A DNA stretch of 64,000 nt from Bdellovibrionales bacterium Ga0074139 (GTDB lineage: Bacteria; Bdellovibrionota; Bdellovibrionia; Bdellovibrionales; Bdellovibrionaceae), in the NCBI GenBank assembly GCA_001464795.1, contig LNEB01000003.1, positions 62,001 to 126,000 on the forward strand, read 5' to 3'. Shown here in pieces: positions 52,855 through 61,284 of this stretch. Below the pieces are notes generated by a model, which was given only the letters and a program-made list of their open reading frames with translations, was not told the DNA's origin and did not search any database. The position numbers and the translations under genes were made by a program. The stretch's first letter is position 1; every line of letters begins with the position of its first letter.

Positions 52855-54350
52855 TGAAATATTTTATTATTCATTTGCTATTCCTGGCGTGTTTCAGTTG
52901 GGCGCAAACCCAGCTGGCTCATCCCACCACACAGTTGCAAAAACTTTCTAGATCACTACGTGGAAAAAACGCTGATATCAATGATCTTAAGAATATTCAA
53001 TCCATGAATGATACTTTGCAAATTGAGAATTTCTTAAAATCAAAAGCCAAAGAGTATATAAAAACAGACAACTTTAAAATGAACTTCAAATTTAAAATTG
53101 ATGAGCTTTTTAAAATGAACGTTGTGATTAATCAGTACCGGGAAGACAAACAAAATGAAGCCTATGATAATCTGATTCAATCCTTAGTTTCTGAAAATCA
53201 AAGTTGGGACCAGTTGCTATTGGCTCGTGAATTTAAAATTTCGCTTCCAGAAGATGGATTTCCACAAGATCAGTATGATGGTAGCGAGCAAAAATTTTAC
53301 GAGGTCTTAACAGGCGGCAAAGACTTTATCGTTGACGATTTTGCTAAGGTCATCACCGCAATCCCCAACCAGTCACAAAGGAAAATGGTTCCTACGACTT
53401 ACACCTTTGATGAAGGTGACGAAAGGATCGCAGGTCTTTTATCCACACCAAGGTTTTATAGTCGCTACACAAACACGGCACTGAATAAGAACCGCAGAAG
53501 AGCCGCTTTCCTATTTGAGGCTTTTTTATGTGATCCCATGGTTCCCGTGGTTCCCTCTATTAATAAGGAAAATGAATTGAAAGACATCGATTTTTCTGTG
53601 GGAAAGGATGTGACAGAGGAGCAAATTAAAGCTCACGCGAAGTTGGACCCCCACGGCACGCAAAAAGATTGCATGGCCTGTCACGAAAAACTAGATCCCA
53701 TGGGCCAAGTTTTCTCGAGTTCCAATTTTAGATTAAGCCCATTTGCATCGCCTGGAGCCCTTTTTTACCGTAGATCTGGTGCAGCTCCAGTGAGCATTCC
53801 CGTTAAAGGGGTTCGAAGCTTAGCTAAATCCATTATCAATCAAGAGGAATACGTAAAATGCCAAACCCAGCATTTTTGGAATTGGTTCATCGGTGAAGAT
53901 GTTCCTTTATCTGAATCAAGACAAGAACAGATTGTGAAGAACTTTAATTCTGTTCAGCGCAAGCCTGTGGATTTTATTTTGTATCTGGTGAGTCAGCCAG
54001 AATTTAAAAAAGCACCCAAGCCATTAACTGAAGATCAACTTTTAGCCAGACAAGCGGTGCAAATTTTAAAAACTTGTCATTCATGCCACAGGCAAAATGA
54101 ATCCGAAATGATTGATTACTGGGATATGTCAGTACTGCCGTTTGCTAAAGACTTAAAAACTCGGATTAACCGAATCACTGAGCTTAAAAAGCAATTGGAC
54201 ACTCAAAACAATAGCCACTCTCCTAAGATGCCACCCAGAAGTTCCCTATGGAGACCCACTCCGCAGGAGTACTCAGTTCTTAATCAGTGGCTTAAAAAAG
54301 GGGCTCCTGATTTGAACGGAGTCTTACAAGTGGAAAGGGATAAAAAATGA
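52854..54350 (+). CDS. DUF1588/DUF1585-type CxxCH protein
   Basis: 498 residues with a signal peptide (FIIHLLFLACFSWA). An N-terminal helical block resembles DUF1592; then RRAAFLFEAFLCDPMVPVVP (DUF1588), C-M-A-C-H-E-K-L-D-P haem motif, KGVRSLAKSI... CQTQHFWNWFIGED (DUF1585) and a second C-H-S-C-H. Two c-type haems are predicted, so the protein is periplasmic. DUF1592-1588-1585 proteins are typical of Planctomycetes and are often next to DUF1501/DUF1552 genes, as here. Confidence 0.78.
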   Translation: MKYFIIHLLFLACFSWAQTQLAHPTTQLQKLSRSLRGKNADINDLKNIQSMNDTLQIENFLKSKAKEYIKTDNFKMNFKFKIDELFKMNVVINQYREDKQNEAYDNLIQSLVSENQSWDQLLLAREFKISLPEDGFPQDQYDGSEQKFYEVLTGGKDFIVDDFAKVITAIPNQSQRKMVPTTYTFDEGDERIAGLLSTPRFYSRYTNTALNKNRRRAAFLFEAFLCDPMVPVVPSINKENELKDIDFSVGKDVTEEQIKAHAKLDPHGTQKDCMACHEKLDPMGQVFSSSNFRLSPFASPGALFYRRSGAAPVSIPVKGVRSLAKSIINQEEYVKCQTQHFWNWFIGEDVPLSESRQEQIVKNFNSVQRKPVDFILYLVSQPEFKKAPKPLTEDQLLARQAVQILKTCHSCHRQNESEMIDYWDMSVLPFAKDLKTRINRITELKKQLDTQNNSHSPKMPPRSSLWRPTPQEYSVLNQWLKKGAPDLNGVLQVERDKK

Positions 54351-54982
54351 AGAATCTAATTGTCTTAGTTTTATTTTGCGTCCCCACTTTAGAAGCTTCT
54401 TTTTCGCATAACCAGTTGCGCTATCTATCAGGGCCCGAGTTTCAGCAAAGAATAACCGATGTGGGCATTAAACTGAATACACAGGAACTATGTTTTCATT
54501 TAAGCTATTCCAATAGAGAAAGTCTGAGTAGTCTGGGTGTCAATCCCCCCTCATTAGGTAAGCCCTTGTTTCCTTCTCCTACAGCAGGAACCATTCAATT
54601 AATTTCAGAGTGCTTAAGTAAAAATTTTTACTTAAGAGCTAATGAATACTCAGAAGAGGATTTAAAAGCTTTCATTTCAGAGGATTTTTTTCAGAAACTT
54701 AAATTTAAAGAGCCCTTCTTTAATGATAGAAAGCGGCAACTTAATTACCAATGGTCAAAGCTTCCCTCAGAAATGAAATATTTTTTGATTCATGATTTGG
54801 TCCTGTTATTTCTAGGCCCCGATGAAGTGATAGAGGACTACGGACTGGTGGAAAACGCAGCCACTTTCCGTCAAGAGATTTTTCAACAACTGGAAAGTGA
54901 CAAGGATATTCCTAATGTGGAAGAGGCTTTAAAAAAAGCCATTTTAACACTTGTTTTACGTGATGAGTTTTTAAGCTATTAA
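54347..54982 (+). CDS. hypothetical secreted protein
   Basis: 211 residues with signal peptide (NLIVLVLFCVPTLEA). Two cysteines in ELCFHL and SECLSK. Helical C-terminal half. No known family. ATGA overlaps the di-haem gene and 16 bp before the DUF1501 gene, so it is part of the same secreted system. Confidence 0.7.
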   Translation: MKNLIVLVLFCVPTLEASFSHNQLRYLSGPEFQQRITDVGIKLNTQELCFHLSYSNRESLSSLGVNPPSLGKPLFPSPTAGTIQLISECLSKNFYLRANEYSEEDLKAFISEDFFQKLKFKEPFFNDRKRQLNYQWSKLPSEMKYFLIHDLVLLFLGPDEVIEDYGLVENAATFRQEIFQQLESDKDIPNVEEALKKAILTLVLRDEFLSY

Positions 54983-54998
54983 AAGGAAAAACTAAAAA

Positions 54999-56246
54999 AT
55001 GATCAACAGAAGAGATTTTCTAAAAAATGGATCCTTACTAGCGCTGAGCTCGTGGTTGCCAAGCACGTCTTTAGCTAATTCTAAAGCTCCTCATTTTGTT
55101 GTCTTGTTGGAGCTCAGTGGTGGTTGGGACACCACTTTGGCCACAGATCCTTGGGTCCAAGCTGAGCGGCCTGAGACTTCCGAGCTATTTATCGAGTACC
55201 GAAAAGACGAGCTTTTACCGTTTCAGAAAAATTTTGTCGGCCCTGCTTTAAAACCACTGGAAAAATACTTCTCAAGGATGAATGTTATTAACGGGGTCTT
55301 TTTAAATTCCTCAGATCTTGGGCATCCATTACTAAAATACAGTCAAACGGGTCATGGGCAGGGAGAGCTCGCTTCACTGGCTGCTGAAGTGAATTATCAA
55401 ACTCAAATAGATAATCTAGGGACTTTATTTAATGAATCTCTTTATCTAGCCAACAGAAATATTATGCAAATGAAGCTTTCTGATTTGTCATATGGAAATT
55501 TCGGCTCATCATTTCCATTGACCCTTTCATCTAAGTCCCAGTCTTCAGTAGAAAAAGTAAAGTCTCAGCTTCATAAAATGAGATCACAGATTCAATCATT
55601 GAATGAGGCTATTAATAAATTAAAAACTGAAAATAATAATAAGCCCATTCGTTCTGGACAAGTGGTCGCACAAAGTTTTCGCCTTGGGTTATCGCAAACA
55701 GCTTCATTAAGTGTTCAACAGATTTCCAATGGAGAAAATGCTGCCAACATAGACTTAGATACTCATGATCAACATGAGGGACAGCATAAAAATTCGTTGC
55801 TAGAAGGTTTTTCACGCATCAAATTATTTTTAGATGATTTGGCAGCTGCTGAAATTCCCAATTCAAAAGGACTTTCCGTTCTTGATCAGACCACTGTCTT
55901 AATTGTTTCTGATTTCGCAAGAACTCCTGCCTTGAATGCCTCAAAAGGAAAAGATCATAATCCACAGACCAATTCCATGATTGTGATGGGGCCTGGTTTA
56001 GCCAAAGGTAAAATGATTGGAAGCTCAAGACTGATTTCAAGAAGTCAGTCACCGATCTCAGTGCCAGTGCTGGTTGCAAACCCACTGGATCAAATCACGC
56101 AAAAACCAGTAAGGCGTAAGCAAGATGTTTTTATGCTGCGGCCTGAGCATATTTTTAAAACTATTTACTCAAGTTTGGGTGTGGATATAGCGAAAAGTAA
56201 TTTAAGTTTTACAGACATCGCCGTTATTAAAGACTTACTAAAATAA
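54999..56246 (+). CDS. Tat-exported DUF1501 protein
   Basis: 415 residues. Tat signal R-R-D-F-L-K followed by SLLALSSWLPSTSLA. The DUF1501 (alkaline-phosphatase-like) fold is seen in FVVLLELSGGWDTT, DLGHPLLKYSQTGHGQGELASL, and VLIVSDFARTPALNASKGKDHNPQTNSMIVMGPGL. Metal-site His/Asp of the family are present (D, H in KDHNP). Exported folded, with metal or cofactor. Its function in this clade is unknown. Confidence 0.85.
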   Translation: MINRRDFLKNGSLLALSSWLPSTSLANSKAPHFVVLLELSGGWDTTLATDPWVQAERPETSELFIEYRKDELLPFQKNFVGPALKPLEKYFSRMNVINGVFLNSSDLGHPLLKYSQTGHGQGELASLAAEVNYQTQIDNLGTLFNESLYLANRNIMQMKLSDLSYGNFGSSFPLTLSSKSQSSVEKVKSQLHKMRSQIQSLNEAINKLKTENNNKPIRSGQVVAQSFRLGLSQTASLSVQQISNGENAANIDLDTHDQHEGQHKNSLLEGFSRIKLFLDDLAAAEIPNSKGLSVLDQTTVLIVSDFARTPALNASKGKDHNPQTNSMIVMGPGLAKGKMIGSSRLISRSQSPISVPVLVANPLDQITQKPVRRKQDVFMLRPEHIFKTIYSSLGVDIAKSNLSFTDIAVIKDLLK

Positions 56247-56284
56247 ATAGGATGACTTTTTCAATTGTCCTATTAACATGGGCT

Positions 56285-56878
56285 ATGAAATCAAAATTGT
56301 TTATTTCCATATTGATATTGTTTCATTCAAGCCAAGGCCTTACGGCACCAAAATGCAAGCTCACATATTTCAATAAGAATAGTTTTGAAAAGCGTGTAGA
56401 TTCAATACCAGAGATGAGAGATTTCTCTCGGACAGTTAATAACATTCTCAAAAAATCCTACAATACTTTACAAAAAGTGGATGATAAAACTCTAGGTCTT
56501 GTTTCTGCCATCGCATCAGGTGGTATACCCATTGATCAATTAAAACCTGAACAGTGGGATAAGCTTAATATCACGGGAAATTTAATTTATCAGGACCAAC
56601 CCTTTTCAGGTACAGCGCTGAAGGGAACCAAGATGACTTTCTCAGAAAAGACGAACTCTCGAACGATTACAACTGGAGCTTTCGGAGAGTTTTCAGAGTC
56701 CTTTTCCAAACTAATTCCGTTTACTAAATTTAGACTATTTCCTATTCCTTTTGTTTACTCAGGTAACAATTTAGTTCCGACCATTAAAATTCCGATCACA
56801 GTTAAAGTGGAATCCACAATCTGTCAGGCTGAAATGACAATTCAAGAAATTCCTTTAGAGCCTTTGCTTTTATCATGA
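56285..56878 (+). CDS. hypothetical secreted protein
   Basis: 197 residues from ATG 56285 (signal peptide LFISILILFHSSQGLTA); the open frame to 56252 lacks sense. Two cysteines (KCKL, ICQAE). The second half is beta-rich and repetitive in Thr/Phe/Pro (GAFGEFSESFSKLIPFTKFRLFPIPF). Last gene of the DUF1588/DUF1501 locus, 38 bp on; no family. Confidence 0.65.
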   Translation: MKSKLFISILILFHSSQGLTAPKCKLTYFNKNSFEKRVDSIPEMRDFSRTVNNILKKSYNTLQKVDDKTLGLVSAIASGGIPIDQLKPEQWDKLNITGNLIYQDQPFSGTALKGTKMTFSEKTNSRTITTGAFGEFSESFSKLIPFTKFRLFPIPFVYSGNNLVPTIKIPITVKVESTICQAEMTIQEIPLEPLLLS

Positions 56879-56898
56879 GCCCCAATGAGTAATTCAGG

Positions 56899-57810
56899 TT
56901 ATTCACGCATACATTCTGTTTGGCACTCAGTTTTATAAATATGGCAAGCACGGCGAATGGGTTCCTCAACTAAAAAATGTCCGTAGTTGATTTTGTTTTG
57001 TCGACTCTCGTTAAATAGTTGAGCAATTCGTGACTCCATTTGATTGCAAAATTCACCACGAACGTCCGAGAGACTTTTCAATGCTGCTTTTAAAAAATTT
57101 TGATTCTGTTCTAAAGTAAGGTTCGTAAATTCATTGGAAATCATCGTTCTTGATTTTAGATCACCAAGAACAGCTGCATTCAAACCCACAATTGTGCCTT
57201 CAAAGATCACCGGGCCACCAGAATCGCCACCGCTTAATCCTACAGGTGGTGAGGTGAAAAAGGTTTTACTGCTCTTAAGCCTAATGGTTTTTGTCATCAG
57301 TTTTTGGTTTGCACCATTATCATGATATCTTCCAATTCCATAAATCTTTGCATCAAAAACTTCTGGTAGGGGCTCGGGTGAAATTAGTTTTTCAGTTGCA
57401 AAGCCATAGATTTCGGATTTTTTAAGCCACTCTGAGGAATCGCTGTGAAGTTCAATAATGCCCACATCATGAAGACTCGAGTTTTTTTCTTGGCTGAAGC
57501 GGCCACTATTGTAAAGGGTGGCCTCGGTCAGACGGTGCAGTAAATAAAGTGGATGCTGAATTTGATTTTGGATTTTGAGTTCGATGGATCGGCCAGAAAC
57601 TAGGTCTGTAACATAAGGTTTCAATTGATCATCTAAACAATGAGCGGCTGTTAAGATCCATTGATTCTCAATCAAAGAAGAAGTGCAAATCACAGATCCG
57701 TTTTTAAGGAGTAAAATAGACCGGGATTCATGGTTTTTCTTGGGCGGTTGGGCCTGATAAAGGCCCCAAGAATTCAGTGCTAAAAATAGAAGGCTTAATA
57801 TAAAAGCCAT
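56899..57810 (-). CDS. secreted trypsin-like serine protease
   Basis: 303 residues. Signal peptide (ILSLLFLALNSWG). Chymotrypsin-fold triad: H57 in LTAAHC, D115 in HDVGIIEL, S197 in GLSGGDSGGPV. A C-terminal region of about 70 residues has four cysteines (EFCNQM, RRACHIYK, TECQTECM), extra to the S1 core. Start overlaps the repeat-protein stop by one base (TAATG). Confidence 0.88.
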   Translation of the reverse strand: MAFILSLLFLALNSWGLYQAQPPKKNHESRSILLLKNGSVICTSSLIENQWILTAAHCLDDQLKPYVTDLVSGRSIELKIQNQIQHPLYLLHRLTEATLYNSGRFSQEKNSSLHDVGIIELHSDSSEWLKKSEIYGFATEKLISPEPLPEVFDAKIYGIGRYHDNGANQKLMTKTIRLKSSKTFFTSPPVGLSGGDSGGPVIFEGTIVGLNAAVLGDLKSRTMISNEFTNLTLEQNQNFLKAALKSLSDVRGEFCNQMESRIAQLFNESRQNKINYGHFLVEEPIRRACHIYKTECQTECMRE

Positions 57811-58205
57811 TACTGAGAGAACTTAGGCAAAGTGACAGTATTGGGCACGCAGACTAATTTAGGTCCCTGCAAGCAGTCTTTGATGTATGTGGATGATAGT
57901 CGATCACAGGCCATGACTTCTTCTGCTGACTGCAAGTTTCCACTCAAGCAAGCAGGGATGTAGGTGGAAGAAAGTCTGTCACAAGCTTTGATCACTGCGG
58001 CAGGCTTAGCAGGGCCCTGTAAGCAAGTCGTGATATAAGTGGAAGAGAGACTGTCACAGGCTCTAATAGAGTCACCAGATGTTTGACCACCTGTTAAGCA
58101 AGCCTTGATATAAGACGATGACAAGCTGTCACAGGCTTTGATTCTGTCACTGGCCATTGCTAAGGTAGAGAAAATTGTAATTGTGAAAATAATGAATGTT
58201 TTCAT
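57810..58205 (-). CDS. secreted Cys-rich 25-residue tandem-repeat protein
   Basis: 131 residues: signal peptide (TFIIFTITIFSTLAMA), then four repeats with A-C-D at residues 24, 49, 74 and 99, that is every 25 residues exactly. Each unit is x-A-C-D-x-L-S-S-x-Y-I-x-x-C-L-x-G with two cysteines (25/36, 50/61, 75/86, 100/111); a ninth Cys is at 119. I know no family. Same operon as the protease, first gene. Could be its inhibitor, substrate or partner. Confidence 0.8.
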   Translation of the reverse strand: MKTFIIFTITIFSTLAMASDRIKACDSLSSSYIKACLTGGQTSGDSIRACDSLSSTYITTCLQGPAKPAAVIKACDRLSSTYIPACLSGNLQSAEEVMACDRLSSTYIKDCLQGPKLVCVPNTVTLPKFSQ

Positions 58206-58266
58206 TTTTTTATCCTTTGTTGGCGTATATTAAGCTATAATCAGAAATATTAAAATAGGTCATAAA

Positions 58267-59313
58267 ATGAACACGGATATTTTACATAATGTTTGGTATG
58301 GATCCCTACTTAGCCAGGAATTAGGCAAAGGGCAGTTGAAAAGTCTTGTGCTGAACGGTGAGCCCGTGGTTCTAGCTAGAACCCAAGAGGGTTTGGTTTA
58401 TGCTTTAAAAGACATTTGTCCCCACCGGGGAATTCCCTTTTCCTTTGGCCGCATGGTGGGAGATCAAATCGAGTGCCCCTACCATGGATGGAAATTTAAT
58501 TCAGGCGGGGTGTGCACAGAAATTCCTTCTTTATGTTCGGGTCAAGATTTAGATTCAACGAAAATCAAAGTTAAAAAATACCCAGTGATGGAAAAGCAAG
58601 GTGTGATCTGGATCTATTTAAGTGATAAAAAAAATCCTGATGTGGAAAGCTTAACTCCAGAACCTCCGCTGATGGCGGCCTTGGGCTTAGATGCAAAGCC
58701 CCAAGTGATTGCTGAAGCTGTATTTAAATGTCACATTGATCACGCTGTGATTGGTTTGATGGATCCCGCCCACGGTCCCTATGTTCATAAATCTGTATTT
58801 TGGCGCTCTGAAAAAACCACTTACGAAAAATCTAAAAACTTTGGACCTGTGCCCTTTGGGTTTCAGATGCTTCGTCATCAACCATCAAAAAACTCGAAGG
58901 CTTATAAAATACTGGGTGGTCAACCCACCACAGAAATCACTTTTCAAATTCCTGGTGTTCGTTTGGAACACATTCAAGTGGGAAAAAGAAATGTCTATAG
59001 CTTAACGATCTTAAGTCCCATGGGACCTATGCAAACAAAAGTTTATTCACTGCTTTACTGGGATATGCCGTGGCTTGTAATAGCAAAGCCTTTAATTCAG
59101 GCCTTCGCGGATCGTTTTTTACAACAAGATGTTCAAGCCGTAGATAGACAGCAGGTGGGTCTGCAGTACGATCCATCACTGATGCTTATTAAAGATGCCG
59201 ATACCCAGGCCAAGTGGTATTACGCGCTAAAATCCGAGTGGATAAAAGCTTCTTTAGAAGGCCGTCAGTTTCAAAATCCTATCCAACCCACTGAACTTCG
59301 CTGGCGCAGTTAA
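58267..59313 (+). CDS. Rieske non-haem iron oxygenase (PaO-like)
   Basis: 348 residues. Rieske 2Fe-2S site: C-P-H-R-G... C-P-Y-H-G-W-K-F. The mononuclear iron site fits the D-P-A-H-x4-H pattern (DPAHGPYVHKS) of pheophorbide-a-oxygenase/aromatic-ring-oxygenase type. Hydroxylates or demethylates a hydrophobic substrate using a separate reductase, not encoded here. No signal peptide. Divergent from the repeat/protease operon. Confidence 0.86.
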   Translation: MNTDILHNVWYGSLLSQELGKGQLKSLVLNGEPVVLARTQEGLVYALKDICPHRGIPFSFGRMVGDQIECPYHGWKFNSGGVCTEIPSLCSGQDLDSTKIKVKKYPVMEKQGVIWIYLSDKKNPDVESLTPEPPLMAALGLDAKPQVIAEAVFKCHIDHAVIGLMDPAHGPYVHKSVFWRSEKTTYEKSKNFGPVPFGFQMLRHQPSKNSKAYKILGGQPTTEITFQIPGVRLEHIQVGKRNVYSLTILSPMGPMQTKVYSLLYWDMPWLVIAKPLIQAFADRFLQQDVQAVDRQQVGLQYDPSLMLIKDADTQAKWYYALKSEWIKASLEGRQFQNPIQPTELRWRS

Positions 59314-59477
59314 AGTAAAACCTTTCCGGTTGTACAAAATTTTGTCACCTTAAAATGGCTCTAATCAGATTCTATTGTATCTGGTGGTATTGAAAATTTT
59401 GCCTCAAACAAGCCTTTTTTGTTTCTAGGTCCATTCAACAATTGTTTGGTAAGTAGAGATTGATTACGGGGGTAATT

Positions 59478-60557
59478 ATGATTTCAGGAATAAAATCGAA
59501 TCTCGAGCCAATACTCAACAAAAAACTATTTAAATCCATTGCAGAGTATGCTTTCGAACTGACTTGGATGACCCTACTACTTGCTGTTTTATTCTTTTCG
59601 TTGGTGGGTTGCGGGCAAAACGGCCAAGTGGAAGGACAAGGTTTTGCACAAAGAATTGAAGTGGCAAAACCTGTTGAAATAGCAAAAATTAAAAAGTCCA
59701 TCATCACAGAAGTTCAAGAAGTGAATCAGACTGATGTTTTGATAGTCGTGGATAATTCGGCCTCCATGAGATTTGAGCAGGCCAGTATGGCGGCTAAATT
59801 CAGTTCTTTGCTTGAGCAGCTGAAGGGTCTTAACTGGCGCTTAGGAATTATCACCACTGATATGTCTGGCAATGCACCTAAGAAAGACGGAAGACTTTTA
59901 GAATTAGCAGGACTTCCAGGGCAATTCTATTTGGATCATGAAATGAACACTTCTGTCATCGAAGAGGCTTTTTCAAAAACCATCCAAAGACCATCACGTG
60001 AGGGCAGTGCCAATGAGCAAGGTCTGAATGCCACATGGAGAGCCATTGAAAGAGGACAGGAATTTTTTAGAACTAATGGATCATTAAATGTGATCGTGGT
60101 GGCTGACGCTGATGAAACAGCTCCTAAGGGATCCAAGCCTAATATCAGAAACAATCCCAGTGAGTTATTGAAATTTGTGAATGAAACTTATCCGAAAAAA
60201 CCTTTTTATTTTCACTCGATCATTGTCCAAGAGGGTGATGAGACTTGTTTAAAAGGTAGTGATAATGAATCCTACGGTCGTCAATACGCATGGCTTTCGA
60301 ATAAAACAAATGGTTTAGTTGGTAATGTTTGTGCGGATGATTATGCAGGACAATTAAAAATGATTGGTGAAAAAGTCAGTCAAAAAGTTGTGATGCAAGA
60401 GTTGGGTTGCCAACCGGTTTTAGAATCGATTAGTATTAAAAGCTCACTCAACTCATTAGCACCTGCTTTTGAAGTGCAAGGCACACAAATGTTATTTGCT
60501 GAACCTTTAAGTCCAGGTGTGTGGACCACAGACTTTGAGTGTGAAAACAGTTTATGA
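59478..60557 (+). CDS. vWA-domain lipoprotein
   Basis: 359 residues from ATG 59478 after ACGGGGG. Hydrophobic stretch ending L-F-F-S-L-V-G-C is a lipobox. Residues beyond form a von Willebrand A fold with MIDAS D-N-S-A-S (DVLIVVDNSASMRFEQ), LNWRLGIITTD and VIVVADADETA. Two or three cysteines near the end (ETCLKG, VCADD, LGCQ). Likely a surface or periplasmic ligand-binding protein. ATGA overlap with the TetR gene. Confidence 0.83.
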   Translation: MISGIKSNLEPILNKKLFKSIAEYAFELTWMTLLLAVLFFSLVGCGQNGQVEGQGFAQRIEVAKPVEIAKIKKSIITEVQEVNQTDVLIVVDNSASMRFEQASMAAKFSSLLEQLKGLNWRLGIITTDMSGNAPKKDGRLLELAGLPGQFYLDHEMNTSVIEEAFSKTIQRPSREGSANEQGLNATWRAIERGQEFFRTNGSLNVIVVADADETAPKGSKPNIRNNPSELLKFVNETYPKKPFYFHSIIVQEGDETCLKGSDNESYGRQYAWLSNKTNGLVGNVCADDYAGQLKMIGEKVSQKVVMQELGCQPVLESISIKSSLNSLAPAFEVQGTQMLFAEPLSPGVWTTDFECENSL

Positions 60558-61162
60558 GTCCAAGGCAAACTCGCTCGAAGATGATATATGACTCTGTGCT
60601 GCTGGCAGCTCGGGAGCTTTATTCTGAAATCGGTTTTGATAGTTCGACGACGAACAAAATAGCCGAGCGAGCGGGTGTGGGAATTGGCTCTTTGTATCGA
60701 TACTTTCCTGATAAGAATTCCATTTTAAAAATGCTGACAGAAAAATTCATTGAAACCAACAATGAAGTTTTTGTATCAAATATGAAAAAGCAATTGCACT
60801 TGTCATTAACGGAAGCTGTAGAAAATATCGTGCACATTTCGGTGGATCATTTTTTAGCACAAAAGTCTTTTTTCATATTATTTTTAGTGCGTGTGTATGA
60901 AGTGGGGCTTGAGGGGCAAATTTATCAGTGCCGGCAAAAGCTCTCGAAGGATTTTACAAAAATGCTTTTTGAGACCTATCCTTTGGAAATTAAGATATCA
61001 AGATCCGAGATGGAGGAAAGTCTTTATCTTGGCTTTCATTCCTATATGGCCACATTACTAGCCTTTATGCAGCTTCCACGGGAACAGCAGAATGAAAAAA
61101 TCCTTAAACAAAATTTGAGTGAACAAATGCTTGGGATTATAAAGCGGAGTCGCGTCCAGTAA
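60554..61162 (+). CDS. TetR-family transcriptional regulator
   Basis: 202 residues. N-terminal HTH: AARELYSEIGFDSSTTNKIAERAGVGIGSLYRYFPDKNSIL, a textbook TetR DNA-binding domain; the rest is a helical ligand pocket. Overlaps the vWA gene by 4 nt and stands upstream of the alpha-dioxygenase-like gene. The AACGAA-T-TTCGTT palindrome at 61165-61177 just after its stop is a candidate operator. Confidence 0.9.
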   Translation: MSPRQTRSKMIYDSVLLAARELYSEIGFDSSTTNKIAERAGVGIGSLYRYFPDKNSILKMLTEKFIETNNEVFVSNMKKQLHLSLTEAVENIVHISVDHFLAQKSFFILFLVRVYEVGLEGQIYQCRQKLSKDFTKMLFETYPLEIKISRSEMEESLYLGFHSYMATLLAFMQLPREQQNEKILKQNLSEQMLGIIKRSRVQ

Positions 61163-61164
61163 TT

Positions 61165-61177
61165 AACGAATTTCGTT
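61165..61177. promoter_or_regulatory. 13-bp palindrome, candidate TetR operator
   Basis: AACGAA-T-TTCGTT, perfect 6+1+6 inverted repeat, directly after the TetR gene and 108 bp upstream of the peroxidase start. TetR proteins often bind 12-20-bp palindromes beside regulated genes. Could also be a minor terminator stem, but there is no loop or T run. Confidence 0.35.
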
Positions 61178-61284
61178 TAAAATTCCAAAGAAGTTTCAAG
61201 GGTTTACTTAAGTTCAAAAAGCGAGTACGAAAACCATTCAAGGCCTGCTAAAAGTGTGGAGATCTTAAATCATGAGGAGAATTT

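Noticed and set aside
57863-58136. 75-bp direct repeats that might look like a CRISPR array
   Set aside because: Period is a multiple of three inside a translated frame with a signal peptide, units differ throughout, and there are no cas genes; this is a protein tandem repeat.
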